DNA of 64,000 bases from Piromyces finnis (GCA_002104945.1 MCFH01000017.1:558001-622000), one strand, 5' to 3'. Positions 21,503-32,205 are shown, counted from the first letter of the stretch. Translations and numbers: made by a program. The notes: generated by a model from the sequence alone, not told the origin.

Positions 21503-22315
21503 CAACTATAACCATGTCGTCTACATATAGACCAATTATACATTTTACGTATTTATTTTCTTTTAACGTATAAATACATTGTTCGGATTTTAATGGTTTA
21601 AAGTTATTATTTTTCAGGAATTTATCTTGTTTTATTCCATTGTCATCCTGATTGTTTTAAACCATAAAGAGCTTTATTCAGCTTCCAGTATCCTCCCCCA
21701 AAGTTGCTATCTCCAAGCGGAATTGTGGTGTAAATATCCGTATCTAATGGAGCATTGAGGTAGGCAGCTTTAATATCAAGTTGATATATATCCCACTTAA
21801 ATTTTGCAGCAATAGCAATAATAAATACTGTCAATATTTAAGGTTGGAGAATAGGTTAAGTCAAAATCGATGCCTTGTTTTTGACGGAAACTTCTAGCTT
21901 TAAAACGTACAATTTTATTATTGTTGTCCCTTTTAACAGCAAAAACCCATTTGATAGATATAATATTTTTGTTTTTTGGGATATTTTTAACTAGGGACAT
22001 AATTTTATTAGAATATAAATCATTCAATTCATCTTGAATAGCTGCGTTCCAATATTTTGAATTTGTCCAAGACATAGCTTCTTTGTACGTAGTGGGTGCA
22101 TCAGTAAATACGGTAGCTATATATTTGTTCTTGTGCTTCTTAGGAGTACCGGAATTATTCAGAGAGGTAGGACTGCAAAGTCTTTTTCTTTCAGGATGGG
22201 AGGAATCATCAGATTTATCGGCTATGATATCATCCATGATATCATTTTCATCTTCCAAATTTGGATCAGGATCATTCATAGATTTATTGTCGTCCGGGAT
22301 AAGAATGGGTGTCAC
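21503..22315 (-). pseudogene. Family F copia reverse transcriptase, 5' part
   Basis: Homologous to K copia RT: WVFAVKRDNNNKI, the KARS(F)R..GIDF block, YQLDIKAAYLNAPL, YGLKQSG and, near 21515-21540, the catalytic box YVDDM. Interrupted by frameshifts around 21797-21834 and by a stop after YGLKQSG. The N-terminal part of the fragment (about 22140-22315) is Asp/Asn-rich linker. Confidence 0.85.
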
Positions 22316-23045
22316 GTGTAATATCAGTAGAATCAGAAATTTTTGAATTTAAATTTATGTTATCATTAATATCCATAGTATCTGAGTTAGTAGAATTATC
22401 ATGTGTAACATTAGAATTTATGCTAGAGTTATTTGATTTATCATCCAATAGAATGTTTTCATTTTTATTTTGAATTTTTGAGTCAATTTTTTCACAATGA
22501 TTAATAATTGGATTTACAGTAGAATTTTCACCAGTATTTTTGGTATTAGAAATACTTTCAGTGATGAAATTTTCATTTGAAGAATTATTAAAATAATCAG
22601 GATTTTCAATAATATTATTTTTGTTTTTATCAGTAAGATTTATTCCAGAGCGAACGTTATCAGGACCAGAATTTTCAGGATATTGGTATTTGTTATTTTC
22701 GTTAATATTATTTGAAATTTTATAATTTTTCTTTTCGAAATTGCAATTGTCATTTGCAATTTCTTCTAAAACTTTTAAAATGTCATTAGTAAATTTATTT
22801 TTATTAAATTTCGAATTTAAATTATTATTTTTGTTTTGAGTGTCGTTTTTTAAATTACTGTTTAAATTATTTTTTGAATTTTCTTCAACTTTGAAGTTTA
22901 TATTATTCCTTTTATTAGTTTCTTCCTCTTTCCTTTCAGTTTTATCTTCTTTTGTGTCGTTATATTTAGTATTTTCATAAACTGGGTCCTCGTCCATATT
23001 GTTGTCATTATCTTCTTCTTCAACCATTTCTTCTTCTACCTCTTC
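22284..23045 (-). pseudogene. Family F copia linker between integrase and RT, downstream part
   Basis: A 247-codon open stretch rich in Asn, Asp, Glu, Lys and Ser with no motif. It corresponds to the hydrophilic region between residues ~740 and 920 of the K polyprotein. A solo C LTR (C5) separates it from its upstream part. The frame overlaps the RT fragment in a different phase at 22284-22315, so a frameshift lies there. Confidence 0.7.
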
Positions 23046-23648
23046 TGTAAAGTCGACACTAAAAGAATAGATTAGGATATCTATTCTATTACAATAACAC
23101 CAAAATTAAAAATAAAATTGTTTTTTAAAAATATCTTTTATAGTAGAAATTTTATTAATAACAATTACATTAATAAAATGATGAAAAATATCTTCTATTT
23201 ATATTTTTCCTAAATACATTTATATTATATTATAACTTTATTTAAAATATATTATTATTTAAAACCTACACTAAAATCTTAATTATTAATAAAATATTTA
23301 AACTATAACTATTTTAGTAAAATTATATAGGCAATTCAAATCAAGTACTATTTAATTTGAATATGTGCCCATGTATTATTTATATATTAATCATTTATTA
23401 TTTATATACTATTCATCTTTTTCTATCAAAAACAATACTAAAACTAAGAAATTAAATTGAGAAATTTAATTTATTTGTAAAACATTAAAAATAAATTAAT
23501 AATTTATTTTGTTTCAAACTTTAATTATTATTAAATAAATTATGTCTCATTTTCTTTTTCTGTAATATAAATTGTGTAACTTAAGCAATAATACTTGTAG
23601 TTTAAGTTACATTAAAGATATCAAGCTGAGGCGTTTGATATCTTTACA
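23046..23648 (-). mobile_element. Solo LTR of family C (C5)
   Basis: 603 bp in minus orientation, flanked by the perfect repeat TCTTC (23041-23045 and 23649-23653). It interrupts the acidic linker of the F copia polyprotein. Confidence 0.92.
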
Positions 23649-24371
23649 TCTTCTTCTTTTACTTTTTCTTCTTTTACTTCTTCATTATTTTTAAAGTGGA
23701 TATTCACCTTTTTCTTGGAAGTAGTCCTTTCTGTATTATTGTTTTCTTTATTTATATTTGAATTTGTATCCGTAGTGTTGTTGTTCTTGTTGTCAATAAC
23801 TTTCTCTTTTACACCTTCTGTGTTATTGTTGTTCTTCGACGAATCTGAGAGGACCTTATTGTCATAATTGTTGATATTATATGAATCGTTGAAAGAAAAA
23901 TACGGATCATTTATATTTTCATTTTTATAAGTGTATTGTGCCGGCTTATCTTCACAGCATTCTATTTCCCTAGAATAGTGGATTTTAAATTTATCACCAC
24001 ATATCTCCGTGACAATATATGAGTGATGTACTTCACTGAACCCAAGAAATATTCCTTCCTTCGAGTTTGGTGCGAAGAGAATAGTCCTTAAAGTAACATA
24101 TACATCCAAATACCTTTAGGTATTTTAGATCGGCTTCCTCGTTTGTAAACATTTCATCAGGAATTAAGTTATCGTTTCCTTGGTGTGGTATTATGTTGTA
24201 AATATAACAAAATTATTTTACAGCAAAACTCCAAAAGTCTTCAGATAATTTAGCCTAATATAAAAGTGTTTTAGCAGAATTTTGAATAGTTTGGTTTATT
24301 CTTTCTGCTTTTCCATTTAATTAATGTACGTAAGGAGGTGAGTTTATCTTAGATATACCGTTTTCTTTACA
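23649..24371 (-). pseudogene. Family F copia: end of integrase and upstream part of linker
   Basis: From 24371 to 24110 the minus strand shows scraps of the integrase end (AKTLLY, FWSFAVK, YNIIPHQ, YLKVFGC) with several stop codons. From 24109 a 153-codon open stretch starts in the post-integrase region (EGIFLGFSEVHHSYIV, where the K element has KGIYLGFNN) and continues into an Asn/Lys/Glu-rich linker up to C5. Confidence 0.75.
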
Positions 24372-24668
24372 TTACTTTATAACTTTACTACTGTTATACT
24401 CTTTTGCACCATCTGTCTTGAATGTTTTGACTTTATATTTGTCAAAAGTATTATTGACATTCTCTAGGAATTCAATAATGATGTCCGGTGCCTCAGATCT
24501 TGACTTGAGAGTATAAATCCAAAGTTTTCTTGAATATTCATCCAGCATAGTCATAAAATATTTCTTATTGTTTACGGATGAATTAAATGGGCCTGAAATA
24601 TCGAAGTGAACAGTCTCTAGAACTCTTCCGGCTTTGGATACGATTTTGTTGTGAGGAGCCTTCTTCAT
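24372..24668 (-). pseudogene. Family F copia integrase core
   Basis: Contains the first catalytic Asp (VHFDISGPF, against HSDVMGPL in K) and the second (FKTDGAKEYN), with DEYSRKLWIY between them. It continues in frame from the protease/pre-integrase segment, separated by one TGA (24681-24683) where the K element has a zinc-binding Cys (CLHC). It ends in TAA before the catalytic Glu region. Confidence 0.82.
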
Positions 24669-24680
24669 TTTTGATATTTT

Positions 24681-25355
24681 TCAGTCTAAGCAAGGAGTTA
24701 CTTTAATTTTGTGCTGATTTAGATATTTCTTCAGATCCTTTTGGTAGAAATGGCCTAATCTCTTATGCCATGTATCTAAATCATATTCAAAATTTGCAAT
24801 AAATGGTTCGTTTTTCTTTTTATTAATGTTTATGAGTTTAATTTTGAATTGGTTTAATTCATTTGAGTATGTTTGCATTATATTTTTATTTTCAGAATCC
24901 TTGAAAATAAGTCTGACTTTTCCATCGTCAGTGATGTCTATAATGCTTCTTAAACCAACTTTAGCAAGTCCTACACCACTAATTAAATTCTTGCTAACTT
25001 TATCTGAGTACAAAACTTTTTCTAACTTGTAAGTTTTGTTTTTTATCTTAAACTCATATGCACCATAACCACTAAATTCACAGGTAGTTCCATTTGCACA
25101 TCTAAGTTGGATGTGTTCTTCTGTGAAGTTCACTAGAATGTCCTTATTATTAACTATATGTTCGGCGGCATCAGTATCATAGAACCATTCGTCGTATTTA
25201 TTTTTTTCATACACATAATCTATATCTTTTGTGTTAGAAGTGTCTTCCTCTGTAGCTTTATCCTTTTCAATGAGGTATATGTTTCTTTCTATTAGAGGTC
25301 TAATATCTTCAAATTCCACGTTAATGATAACTTTCGTTATCATCATAGTCTTCAA
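24681..25355 (-). pseudogene. Family F copia protease and GAG-pre-integrase
   Basis: Protease active site reads WFYDTDAAEHI, so the conserved DTGASEH motif has Gly changed to Asp. The downstream pattern (LYSDKVSKNLISG, WHKRLGHFYQKDL) matches the K element closely: retropepsin followed by the GAG-pre-integrase domain. It ends at TGA within the integrase zinc finger. The Gly-to-Asp change would be expected to damage the protease. Confidence 0.85.
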
Positions 25356-25389
25356 AGAAATCTACTTCTTGTTCGAATTTCTTTTGTTG

Positions 25390-25833
25390 TTATTTTTTCT
25401 TGTGAACTTGCCTCCCTTGTTGTGAGTTTCTTTTGGATTTGTTTTGATTATAGGTCTTATTATTATTGTTTCTTCTTTGTTCTCTTTCCATTTTTGCTTT
25501 TTGGTTGAATTCACACATTTCGGTAGAGTGACTGTGTTCACAGCAAATATGGCAGTAGGTACGGTGGCTTCTGTTTATATTTCTTCTGCTACCGTAGCTT
25601 TTATTCTTTGTTGGTTTGTTTTCTCTATTAACAAAATCAACATTCATTGGATCATCAACTTCGTCATCTTCATCTTGGTCGTTGATGATCCAATCCTCGA
25701 AGTAGAATTTGGTATTGATGCAACTTTTGACCTTCTCATAGGGCTTATCAGAAGTTTCATCTAAAGTTACGCTTATTTGGTTCTTGACACTTCTTGGAAG
25801 GGAATTGTACATATATTTCAACATTTCCCTTTC
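25390..25833 (-). pseudogene. Family F copia gag, C-terminal part with zinc knuckle
   Basis: Carries a CCHC knuckle (C-H-I-C, H at the right spacing, then EMC) around 25500-25545 and a basic tail. Its N-terminal side reads into LKYMYNSLPRSVK, aligned with the gag of K (DYLLGCMPKELK). It is cut at 25833 by a solo D LTR and continues in frame at 26586. Confidence 0.85.
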
Positions 25834-26585
25834 TGTAAAATATTAATCTTAAAACAGATTATATATTTAACAATAAAACAATTAAACACACGATAAAATA
25901 AAAATAGGAGTTTCTTTTTTTTTAAAAATTATCTTCTTTATTAATGGTTAGAAATAAAATAACAATTACATCGATTCAATTGATAAAATTTACATGTATT
26001 TATATTTTTTCATAATTATATTCTAATATATTATTCTATTTAAATAAACATATATTTAATATAAAATAAACAAAACTAATCTAATTAAATAATAAAATAA
26101 TAAAACTAAACTAAAACTAATTCATTATACTTTTAATTTAATTTGAGTAAACTCAAAATTGAATAAAGCTCAGGTATTATCTATAAATTAATTTAATATT
26201 ATCAATACTATTCTTAATATATTTCCTATTGAAATATAAACACATCTATTTTTAAAACTAAGTTAAAATTATTAAACTATTCTAAATTTAAATAAGAAAG
26301 TATATTATTATTAAACTATTCTAAAATTAAATAAAAAGTATTTAAAGTTATTATGAATATTTAAAATATTTGAAATATTTAAATTTAATTAGGATTCTTT
26401 TGTTCCTTAAATTTAAATATTTATCTTTATTTAATTTTGACGGAATTATTATAAAATAATTTATTATTAAATTATTCCATTGAATATTAAAAACTTCATA
26501 GTTAATTTTAATAAATATTAATTTATTATTTAATAATTAATAGTTAATTATTAAATAATCTAAAGATATATATTATATCTTTACA
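25834..26585 (-). mobile_element. Solo LTR of family D (D1)
   Basis: 752 bp, TGTAAAA...TTTACA on the + strand, flanked by the perfect repeat CTTTC (25829-25833 and 26586-26590). Inserted in the gag of the F copia element. It contains ATAACAATTAC (minus-strand GTAATTGTTAT), the transcript-start 11-mer shared with family C. Confidence 0.92.
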
Positions 26586-26644
26586 CTTTCACTTAAGGTC
26601 ATTTTTTGTTCAGACATCTCAAGGAAGATTTCCTTGATTTTATC
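26586..26644 (-). pseudogene. Family F copia gag, short upstream segment
   Basis: Nineteen codons (DKIKEIFLEM, QKMTLSER) that join in frame to the gag segment left of D1 once D1 and one CTTTC are removed. The rest of the copia N-terminus and its 5' LTR are not found on the right, where another D LTR starts. Confidence 0.7.
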
Positions 26645-27078
26645 TGTAAAGATATAAAATATATCTTTAAATTATTTAATAATTAATTAATAATTATTAA
26701 ATAATAATTTTGATATTTTAATGAAAATTTATTTGTAAACTTTATTATATAAATTTTATGGAATAATTAAATAAAGATTAATTTTAAAATATCAAAGTTA
26801 GAAATGAAATTTGGATAAATTTTTAAATTAATGGATAATTAAATTTAAATATTTTAAATATTCAAATTAAATCTTAAAAAGTTTTTATTTAATTAAAATT
26901 AGTTTAATAACTTTAGCGTAGTTTTAAATTAGCATTTTTTTAATAGCAAATATATAATAAATAGTATTATTAATATTTAATTAATATATAGGTAATACAT
27001 GGACTGTATTTAATTTGTAGTTTACTCAAATTGAATCAAAAGTGTATTTAATTAGTTTTAGTTTAGCAAAATAATTAT
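26645..27078 (+). mobile_element. LTR of family D (D2), 3' part missing
   Basis: Starts TGTAAAGATATA and follows the D consensus for about 430 bp (GTTTACTCAAATTGAAT, AATACATGGAC blocks), in the orientation opposite to D1. It breaks near 27078 into unrelated sequence, so about 320 bp are missing. Confidence 0.75.
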
Positions 27079-28038
27079 AACATCTCGAAGTAATATTAAT
27101 TTTATAATTTTTATTATTAATTATTTTTATTTATTTTTATTTAATTAGTAATTATTAGTAATTATTAGTAATACAAAATTAAAATAATTGTTAATCTTCA
27201 ATTAAGCTCTAGTATAAATAATTAAAGAAAAAATTAATTAAGTTTCAATTGAAAATTATTTTCCAATATTATATAAACTTTTATTATTACCTTGACTTAA
27301 AAGTCCTCTTTTAAATGTTAATAAAAAGCAAAATTTTAATTTTAAACTTATAATTAATAAAAAAAATTTTTAATAAATTTTTAAATTTTTATTATCTTCA
27401 CCCTTAAATTTATAAACTCTAATTAATAGTAAAATTATTCAACCTATTCACCAACCTCCTGATAGAAGGTAATATAAGTGTTTGAGTTTTGGAAATCCTA
27501 ATTTCTTCAGAAAGAATCTGAGTTGTAATTACCGTTTCAACTAAATTTTTTTTAACTTCCGAGTGCATTTCTCCCATCAATCGGAGTTAGTTCCAATGGT
27601 GGTTCTTAGAGAAACGTTGGCTTATTTCTATTGCTAGGTGATTGTGACCCTCCTGGTCTGTCATGCTGTATCTTCAGCTTCGACGCTCTTTTAATCAATG
27701 TACATTAGATGCATGTCGTTGTATGATATTTCCCGACTACAATCCTAATCCTCTTATAATTTGATCACGTGTCAACCGCCCCTAATGTTTACACTTAAAT
27801 TGATTAAAGAATATTGTGTATTTTTTGGCATAGCCTAAGTCACCACTTATTAAATTCTAATTCGGAATGTACCATGTACACTTAACCCTCTCAGGCCGGC
27901 TAGACGAGTGTTATTATCATAATAGTAAATTAGAAAGTTCATTAATACTTACCTGAATATCATAATCCATCCTATGGCAAACCCAGTGATAAAATCCACA
28001 GGTACTGATATCTGCGGGGTCAAACCAGATGCCTTATG
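27079..28038. other. Unassigned region with coding-like scraps
   Basis: The first 350 bp are A+T-rich without signal. Between about 27440 and 27780 and between 27790 and 28035 the base composition is closer to coding. On the minus strand 28035-27955 is open in two frames (one with SVPVDFITGFAIGW, the other with FDPADISTCGFYHW) and ends at CAG|GTAAGT, a perfect splice donor. A CACGTG lies at 27766. It could be a host exon or the start of a decayed gypsy integrase. I cannot choose. Confidence 0.35.
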
Positions 28039-28819
28039 TGTAAAGATATAATATATATCTTTAGACTATTGACTATTTAATAATTAATAATTAATTATTA
28101 AATAATAAATTAATATTTAGTAAAATTGCTTTTTTAGAATAAATTTTATGGAATAATTTATTAATAAATTATTTTATAATAATTCCTTTAAATTTAAATT
28201 AAGATAAATATTTAAATTTAAGGAATAAAAGAAATTTAATTAAATTTAAATATTTTAAATACTTTAAATAATCAAAATATTTTTTAAATACTTTTTATTT
28301 AATTTTAGAATAGATTATACTTTATTATTTAAATTTAGAATAGCTTAATAATTTTAACTTAGTTTTAAAAATAGATTTGTTTATATTTCAATAGGAAATG
28401 TATAACGAATAGCATTAATAATATTAAATTAATTTATAGATAATACATGGACTTTATTCAATTTTGAGTTTACTCAAATTGAATTAAAAGTATAATGAAT
28501 TAGTTTTAGTTTAACTTTATTATTTTATTATTTAATTAGATTAATTATGTTTATTTTATATTAAATATATGTTTATTTAAATAGAATAATATATTAGAAT
28601 ATAATTATGAAAAAATATAAATACATGTAGCTTTTGTTTGTTAAATCAATGTAATTGTTATTTTCAATTTTTTAATTATTAACTATTATATAGTCAATAA
28701 TATTTTTAAGAGTTTTAAATAAAATGTTTTTTAAATAAAAATTTAATGTTTTATTTTTGTGTTACTAAAAATTGGTTTATTTTAAGTATAAAATCTGTTT
28801 TAAATTTTATACTTTTACA
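28039..28819 (+). mobile_element. LTR of family D (D3)
   Basis: 781 bp, TGTAAAG...CTTTTACA, matching D1 (reverse) and D2. The flanks (TTATG and GTGAC) do not match, so it is not a simple solo insertion. It has a TATA-like box and downstream the 11-mer GTAATTGTTAT, but the sequence after its 3' end is not the matching primer site. Confidence 0.8.
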
Positions 28820-29400
28820 GTGACATATAATATCTTTACAGGTTTTATACTATTGCATTTAGTATATAATCAATTATATTTGTTTTGTACAATATATTTT
28901 AAATGTATATATTTCGTATTTCTCATATATAATAATAATATGAATATAATATAATATTAATACTTCATTTATTTACTTATTATATTCTAATAATAAAAAT
29001 TTTTTTTTCAATAGTAATATTTTAATTACATTATATATAATTATATATATGTAAATATATTAATTTCATGTCAAATATTTTATTCAGCTTGTTGAATATA
29101 ATATTTTAACTTTCATACACTACGTAACTAGAAAATCTTGGTTATTTAACTGAATAAACTTCCTCAGTTCCAAAACAAATGTAGCAATAAAACTAAACTA
29201 ACTATAAAATAATTCATCAATTTATTCTTTATTAATATAGTATTTTATACAAATGATTAAAACTTTAAAGTATTTGTTTTATAATATATAATTTTATTTA
29301 TTAACTTTTGTTTTATTACAATACTAAAATATACTATTAATAAATAAGAGGAAATTTTCAAATACATTATAGAATATTCAATTTTTAATTAGTTTTCGAT
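28820..29400. other. No recognisable gene
   Basis: A+T-rich DNA between D3 and the tRNA gene, with no repeats shared with the rest of the window and no coding signal. It may be part of the unique host sequence around the tRNA gene. Confidence 0.5.
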
Positions 29401-29405
29401 AAAAA
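29401..29405 (-). terminator. Pol III terminator of tRNA-Ser
   Basis: Five T residues on the minus strand begin 2 nt after the mature 3' end of the tRNA, as expected for RNA polymerase III termination. Confidence 0.75.
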
Positions 29406-29407
29406 TC

Positions 29408-29488
29408 GTCAGCTGCAGGGTTTGAACCTGCGCGGGCAGAGCCCATCAGATTTCAAGTCTGACTCCTTAACCACTCGGACAAACTGAC
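29408..29488 (-). tRNA. tRNA-Ser (anticodon TGA)
   Basis: 81 nt. The minus strand folds into a full cloverleaf: acceptor GTCAGTT/AGCTGAC (one T-G pair), anticodon arm TCAGA-CTTGAAA-TCTGA with TGA in the loop, a long variable arm (GGGC/GCCC) characteristic of class II tRNAs, and T arm GCAGG-TTCAAAC-CCTGC. No intron and no encoded CCA. Its internal B box is the usual GGTTCAAACC. It is the only structural RNA gene seen. A B-family retrotransposon starts 12 nt upstream of its 5' end. Confidence 0.97.
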
Positions 29489-29500
29489 TTTTTTATTTTT

Positions 29501-31268
29501 TATCACAATAACATATATAAAAATTTAAAAAATTTGGACACATGGAAAAAATTGTCACGAATACTAGTGAAATTACAATTTCAAGATCACTTGGAATTGT
29601 GAAAACACTTATGAAAATTCAAAATCAACAAATATTTTATTTTCAAATAAATTATAAAATTTTATTAAGAAATATTTAAAAATTTAGGAAAGGTTAAAAT
29701 ATGACCTTAACCCTTAATAATTTTTATAATAAATAACTTTAACCCTTATCGTTAAAATGGAATAAGAAAAAACACGCGTATCTCCTCAACGAATGACGAT
29801 TTTTGAATAAAAATATTTTGGTTATAATTACGTTCGTTAGAAAGCCACGCTCGAGACAAACAACATATCTTAAAATCAGGTCAATATCTCTGCTGGTTCA
29901 CGAGATATTCCAATTTAAAGATATTTTGTTAGCAATGATTAATTGTTTATTCAGAGAATGATCACCCCTGATATATCAAACATAAATCATTCACTCAAAG
30001 TATAAAAATTATTGTTTAATTAAATTAAAATTATTTTCCGGAACTAATTAACTTTATTTTATAATAATTATTTCAATGACATAATTTATAATCTTTGAAC
30101 TAGAGGATTATAATTATTAATATTATATTCAATGAATTATATTATAATTAAGAAATAATTAATATTATGAATATTATAAACAATAGTTATTTTTTAATAA
30201 TTAGGAATAAGTCTTAAGTTTAGTTTAAGTATTATAAAATATATTATGAATATAATCATGTATTGAAAAGTTATTTTATTATTAAATGTAAAATTACAAA
30301 TAGTATAAATAGTTTAGAATAGTTATGAAATTAAAATCTTTGTAAAGATTATTAACTATAAATTATTAACTATAAATTATTAACTATGAATTATTAACCA
30401 AAAATTATTAACCATAAATTATTAAATTATTAACTATAAATTATTAACTATTAATAATAATTAATACTTAATGAGTATTACTACTAAATAATCTTATTAT
30501 TATATATTTTAGCAATATATCATTAAATAAAATAAAAGAAATTATTTTAACCATAATATATAATTTAATTATTCATTTATAAATCAATTAAGATTATTTT
30601 AATAAAACATTTTTTTTTTCTAACCTAGTTATCTTTTAACCTTTTATTTAATTTAATATTTTAATATTAAATTATAAGTTTAGTAAAACTTTTACAAAAA
30701 TTAAAAATTTTTTTTAAAATTTGAAAATTTGAAAATTTGAAAAAATTTATTTTTTAAATTTTTATTAAAAAATTTCAAAGTATAAAATTTCTAATATTTG
30801 AAATTATTAAATTTTTTAAAATTATTAAAATTTTATTATTAAAAATTTTAATTTAAATTTATTAACTATTTACAATAATTATATTAATTATTAATTTATA
30901 AAAATTAAATATTTTATAATTAGATAATAATTAATTAAAATTAAAAAATGTAATAATTAAAATTGTTCATGTATAAAAAGAACAAAAATTGACAAAAATT
31001 ACGAAGCTTTAGCGTTAGTAATTTTTTAACCTAAAGTTAATAAAATTTATAAACTCCTATAAAACCTAAAACTTTAAAAATTTTAATATTTTTAATAACT
31101 TAATATATGCTGATATTAAGTTATTGCTAAAATAAAAATATTATTTAAATTTCTTTATATAAATATTATTAGCTTTACGCCTTCAATAGGAAAGCGTATT
31201 ATATTTATTAATTAATATAACTAGTGTGCTTACCACACTTTTCTTTAATAAAAAATCGCTTTTTGACA
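29501..31268 (+). mobile_element. 5' LTR of the family B gypsy element, interrupted by a solo E LTR
   Basis: Without the E insertion this is 619 bp, the same length as the 3' LTR at 42857-43475 and nearly identical to it. Its first dinucleotide reads TA where the other has TG. The element's target duplication is TTTTT (29496-29500 and 43476-43480). Features inside: a TATAAAAAG box (30972-30980), the transcript-start 11-mer AGCGTTAGTAA (31011-31021) and a hairpin with 13-bp arms at about 31095-31126. Confidence 0.92.
29553..30696. mobile_element. Solo LTR of family E, inside the B 5' LTR
   Basis: 1144 bp, TGTCACG...TTTTACA, flanked by the perfect repeat AAAAT (29548-29552 and 30697-30701). 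No coding capacity. It shares a general layout with the E-like LTR at 51767 (paired TAACCCTTA blocks, a TTAGAAAGC block, a CTTTGTAAAGATTAT block), but the two are diverged. Confidence 0.88.
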
Positions 31269-31279
31269 TTACTAACGCT
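31269..31279 (+). promoter_or_regulatory. Primer binding site of family B (self-priming type)
   Basis: TTACTAACGCT follows the LTR directly and is the exact reverse complement of AGCGTTAGTAA at 31011-31021, the place where transcription should start (39 nt after the beginning of the TATA box). Two small hairpins follow in the leader (GTGC/GCAC arms at 31290-31303; 9-bp arms at 31310-31330). Confidence 0.82.
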
Positions 31280-31349
31280 TATTATAAAAGTGCGCTAAGC
31301 ACCAATTAGTTAGTTATTATTAATAACTAAATATAATAATTAAAGTTTA

Positions 31350-31552
31350 ATGGAAAAATCTCCACTTACACCTATTAAAGTGGATACAAAAGAATTTTTT
31401 AACCGCCTACAAACTACCAAGAGAGAACGTTCCCCAGGAAATACTCCCGTAAGAAAATCAAAGATGCCTAATCATTCCGGACAAGCTAATGCTTCTACGA
31501 GTAATCCTACTCAGAAGCCAACTACTAATGAGGATCTCAAGGCCCTCATTGA
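31350..31552 (+). CDS. Family B gag, N-terminal part, interrupted by the A element
   Basis: 67 codons from ATG, basic and Ser/Thr/Pro-rich (KSPLTPIKVDTKEFF). The frame then meets the A element, which creates a false stop a few codons inside the LTR. Removing the A element with one ATTGA joins it in frame to the segment starting at 37687. The ATG lies 70 nt after the primer site and is the first in-frame ATG. Confidence 0.85.
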
Positions 31553-31961
31553 TGTAAAGAACTAATGTTCAATAAATAAAAACACAAATATATAAAAAGG
31601 AAAATAATAAAAGCAAATAAAAATTTTATTATTGAACACTTAACAAAATTATAACAGGTTAGTGTTTAATAATTTTATTTTTATTATAAAATTTCTTTGT
31701 TAATAAAAACTCGAATTCAAAATAATTTTTTGAGAAATTTCACTCGTATTTATATAAATGTTTTTAAAAGTAAATTTATAAAAATTTTACAACTTAATTT
31801 TTTAAGCCAATCAGAAATTATCTTCTTTGGTAAAATTTCGTTATAAAATATTTTAATAATTAAAAAAAAGATATTAATGAGGTTTCGAACTCGAGTAGTT
31901 CAAACCAAGGTCTTAGTTACTAACCACTAAGACAGGTTACTAATTTCTATGATTCGTTACA
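31553..31961 (-). repeat. 3' LTR of the family A element
   Basis: 409 bp, identical by eye to the LTR at 37273. The U3 start (right end) holds the tRNA-like block: a Pol III B-box match GTTCGAAACC (31881-31890, minus) and a D-arm-like hairpin with 7-bp stem (31910-31933). A purine tract GGAGGAGGA (minus, about 31965-31973) lies 3 nt outside it. Confidence 0.93.
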
Positions 31962-32059
31962 TGGTCCTCCTCCAGGATTCGGATACCAGACGAATCAACT
32001 AAATTTATTTGTTACTTTATTATAAAAGAAATAATTGAAACGAGTGAATACATTTTGAA

Positions 32060-32102
<43 letters not shown>

Positions 32103-32205
32103 TGAATATTAAATTATAAATATATTTTTTCATTTTCTATTTTCTATTTTCTATTCTCTTTTTCTCTTATCAATTACTAATTTTTTTTTAAATTAATAAC
32201 TATTA
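31962..32205 (-). other. 3' untranslated region of the family A element
   Basis: Contains the polypurine tract next to the LTR and, at 32062-32095, a run of about 34 T (poly-A on the coding strand). No gene. Confidence 0.7.

Noticed and set aside
28772-28954. Short hydrophobic 60-residue frame at the end of D3
   Set aside because: Spans the LTR boundary and has the composition expected of random A+T-rich DNA.
31350-31565. A stand-alone 71-residue protein gene
   Set aside because: The last codons are inside the A LTR. It is the N-terminal end of the B gag cut by the nested element.
31860-31961. A functional tRNA gene
   Set aside because: D-arm and B-box resemblance only; no acceptor stem or anticodon arm can be built.
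31962-31990. A tRNA-type primer binding site on the + strand next to the A LTR (TGGTCCTCC...)
   Set aside because: The gag-pol of this element is on the minus strand, so this end is the 3' LTR. The same bases on the minus strand form the purine-rich tract.
32062-32095. Poly-T run as a sign of a retroposed mRNA
   Set aside because: It lies inside the A element between stop codon and LTR and is a low-complexity tract of the element.
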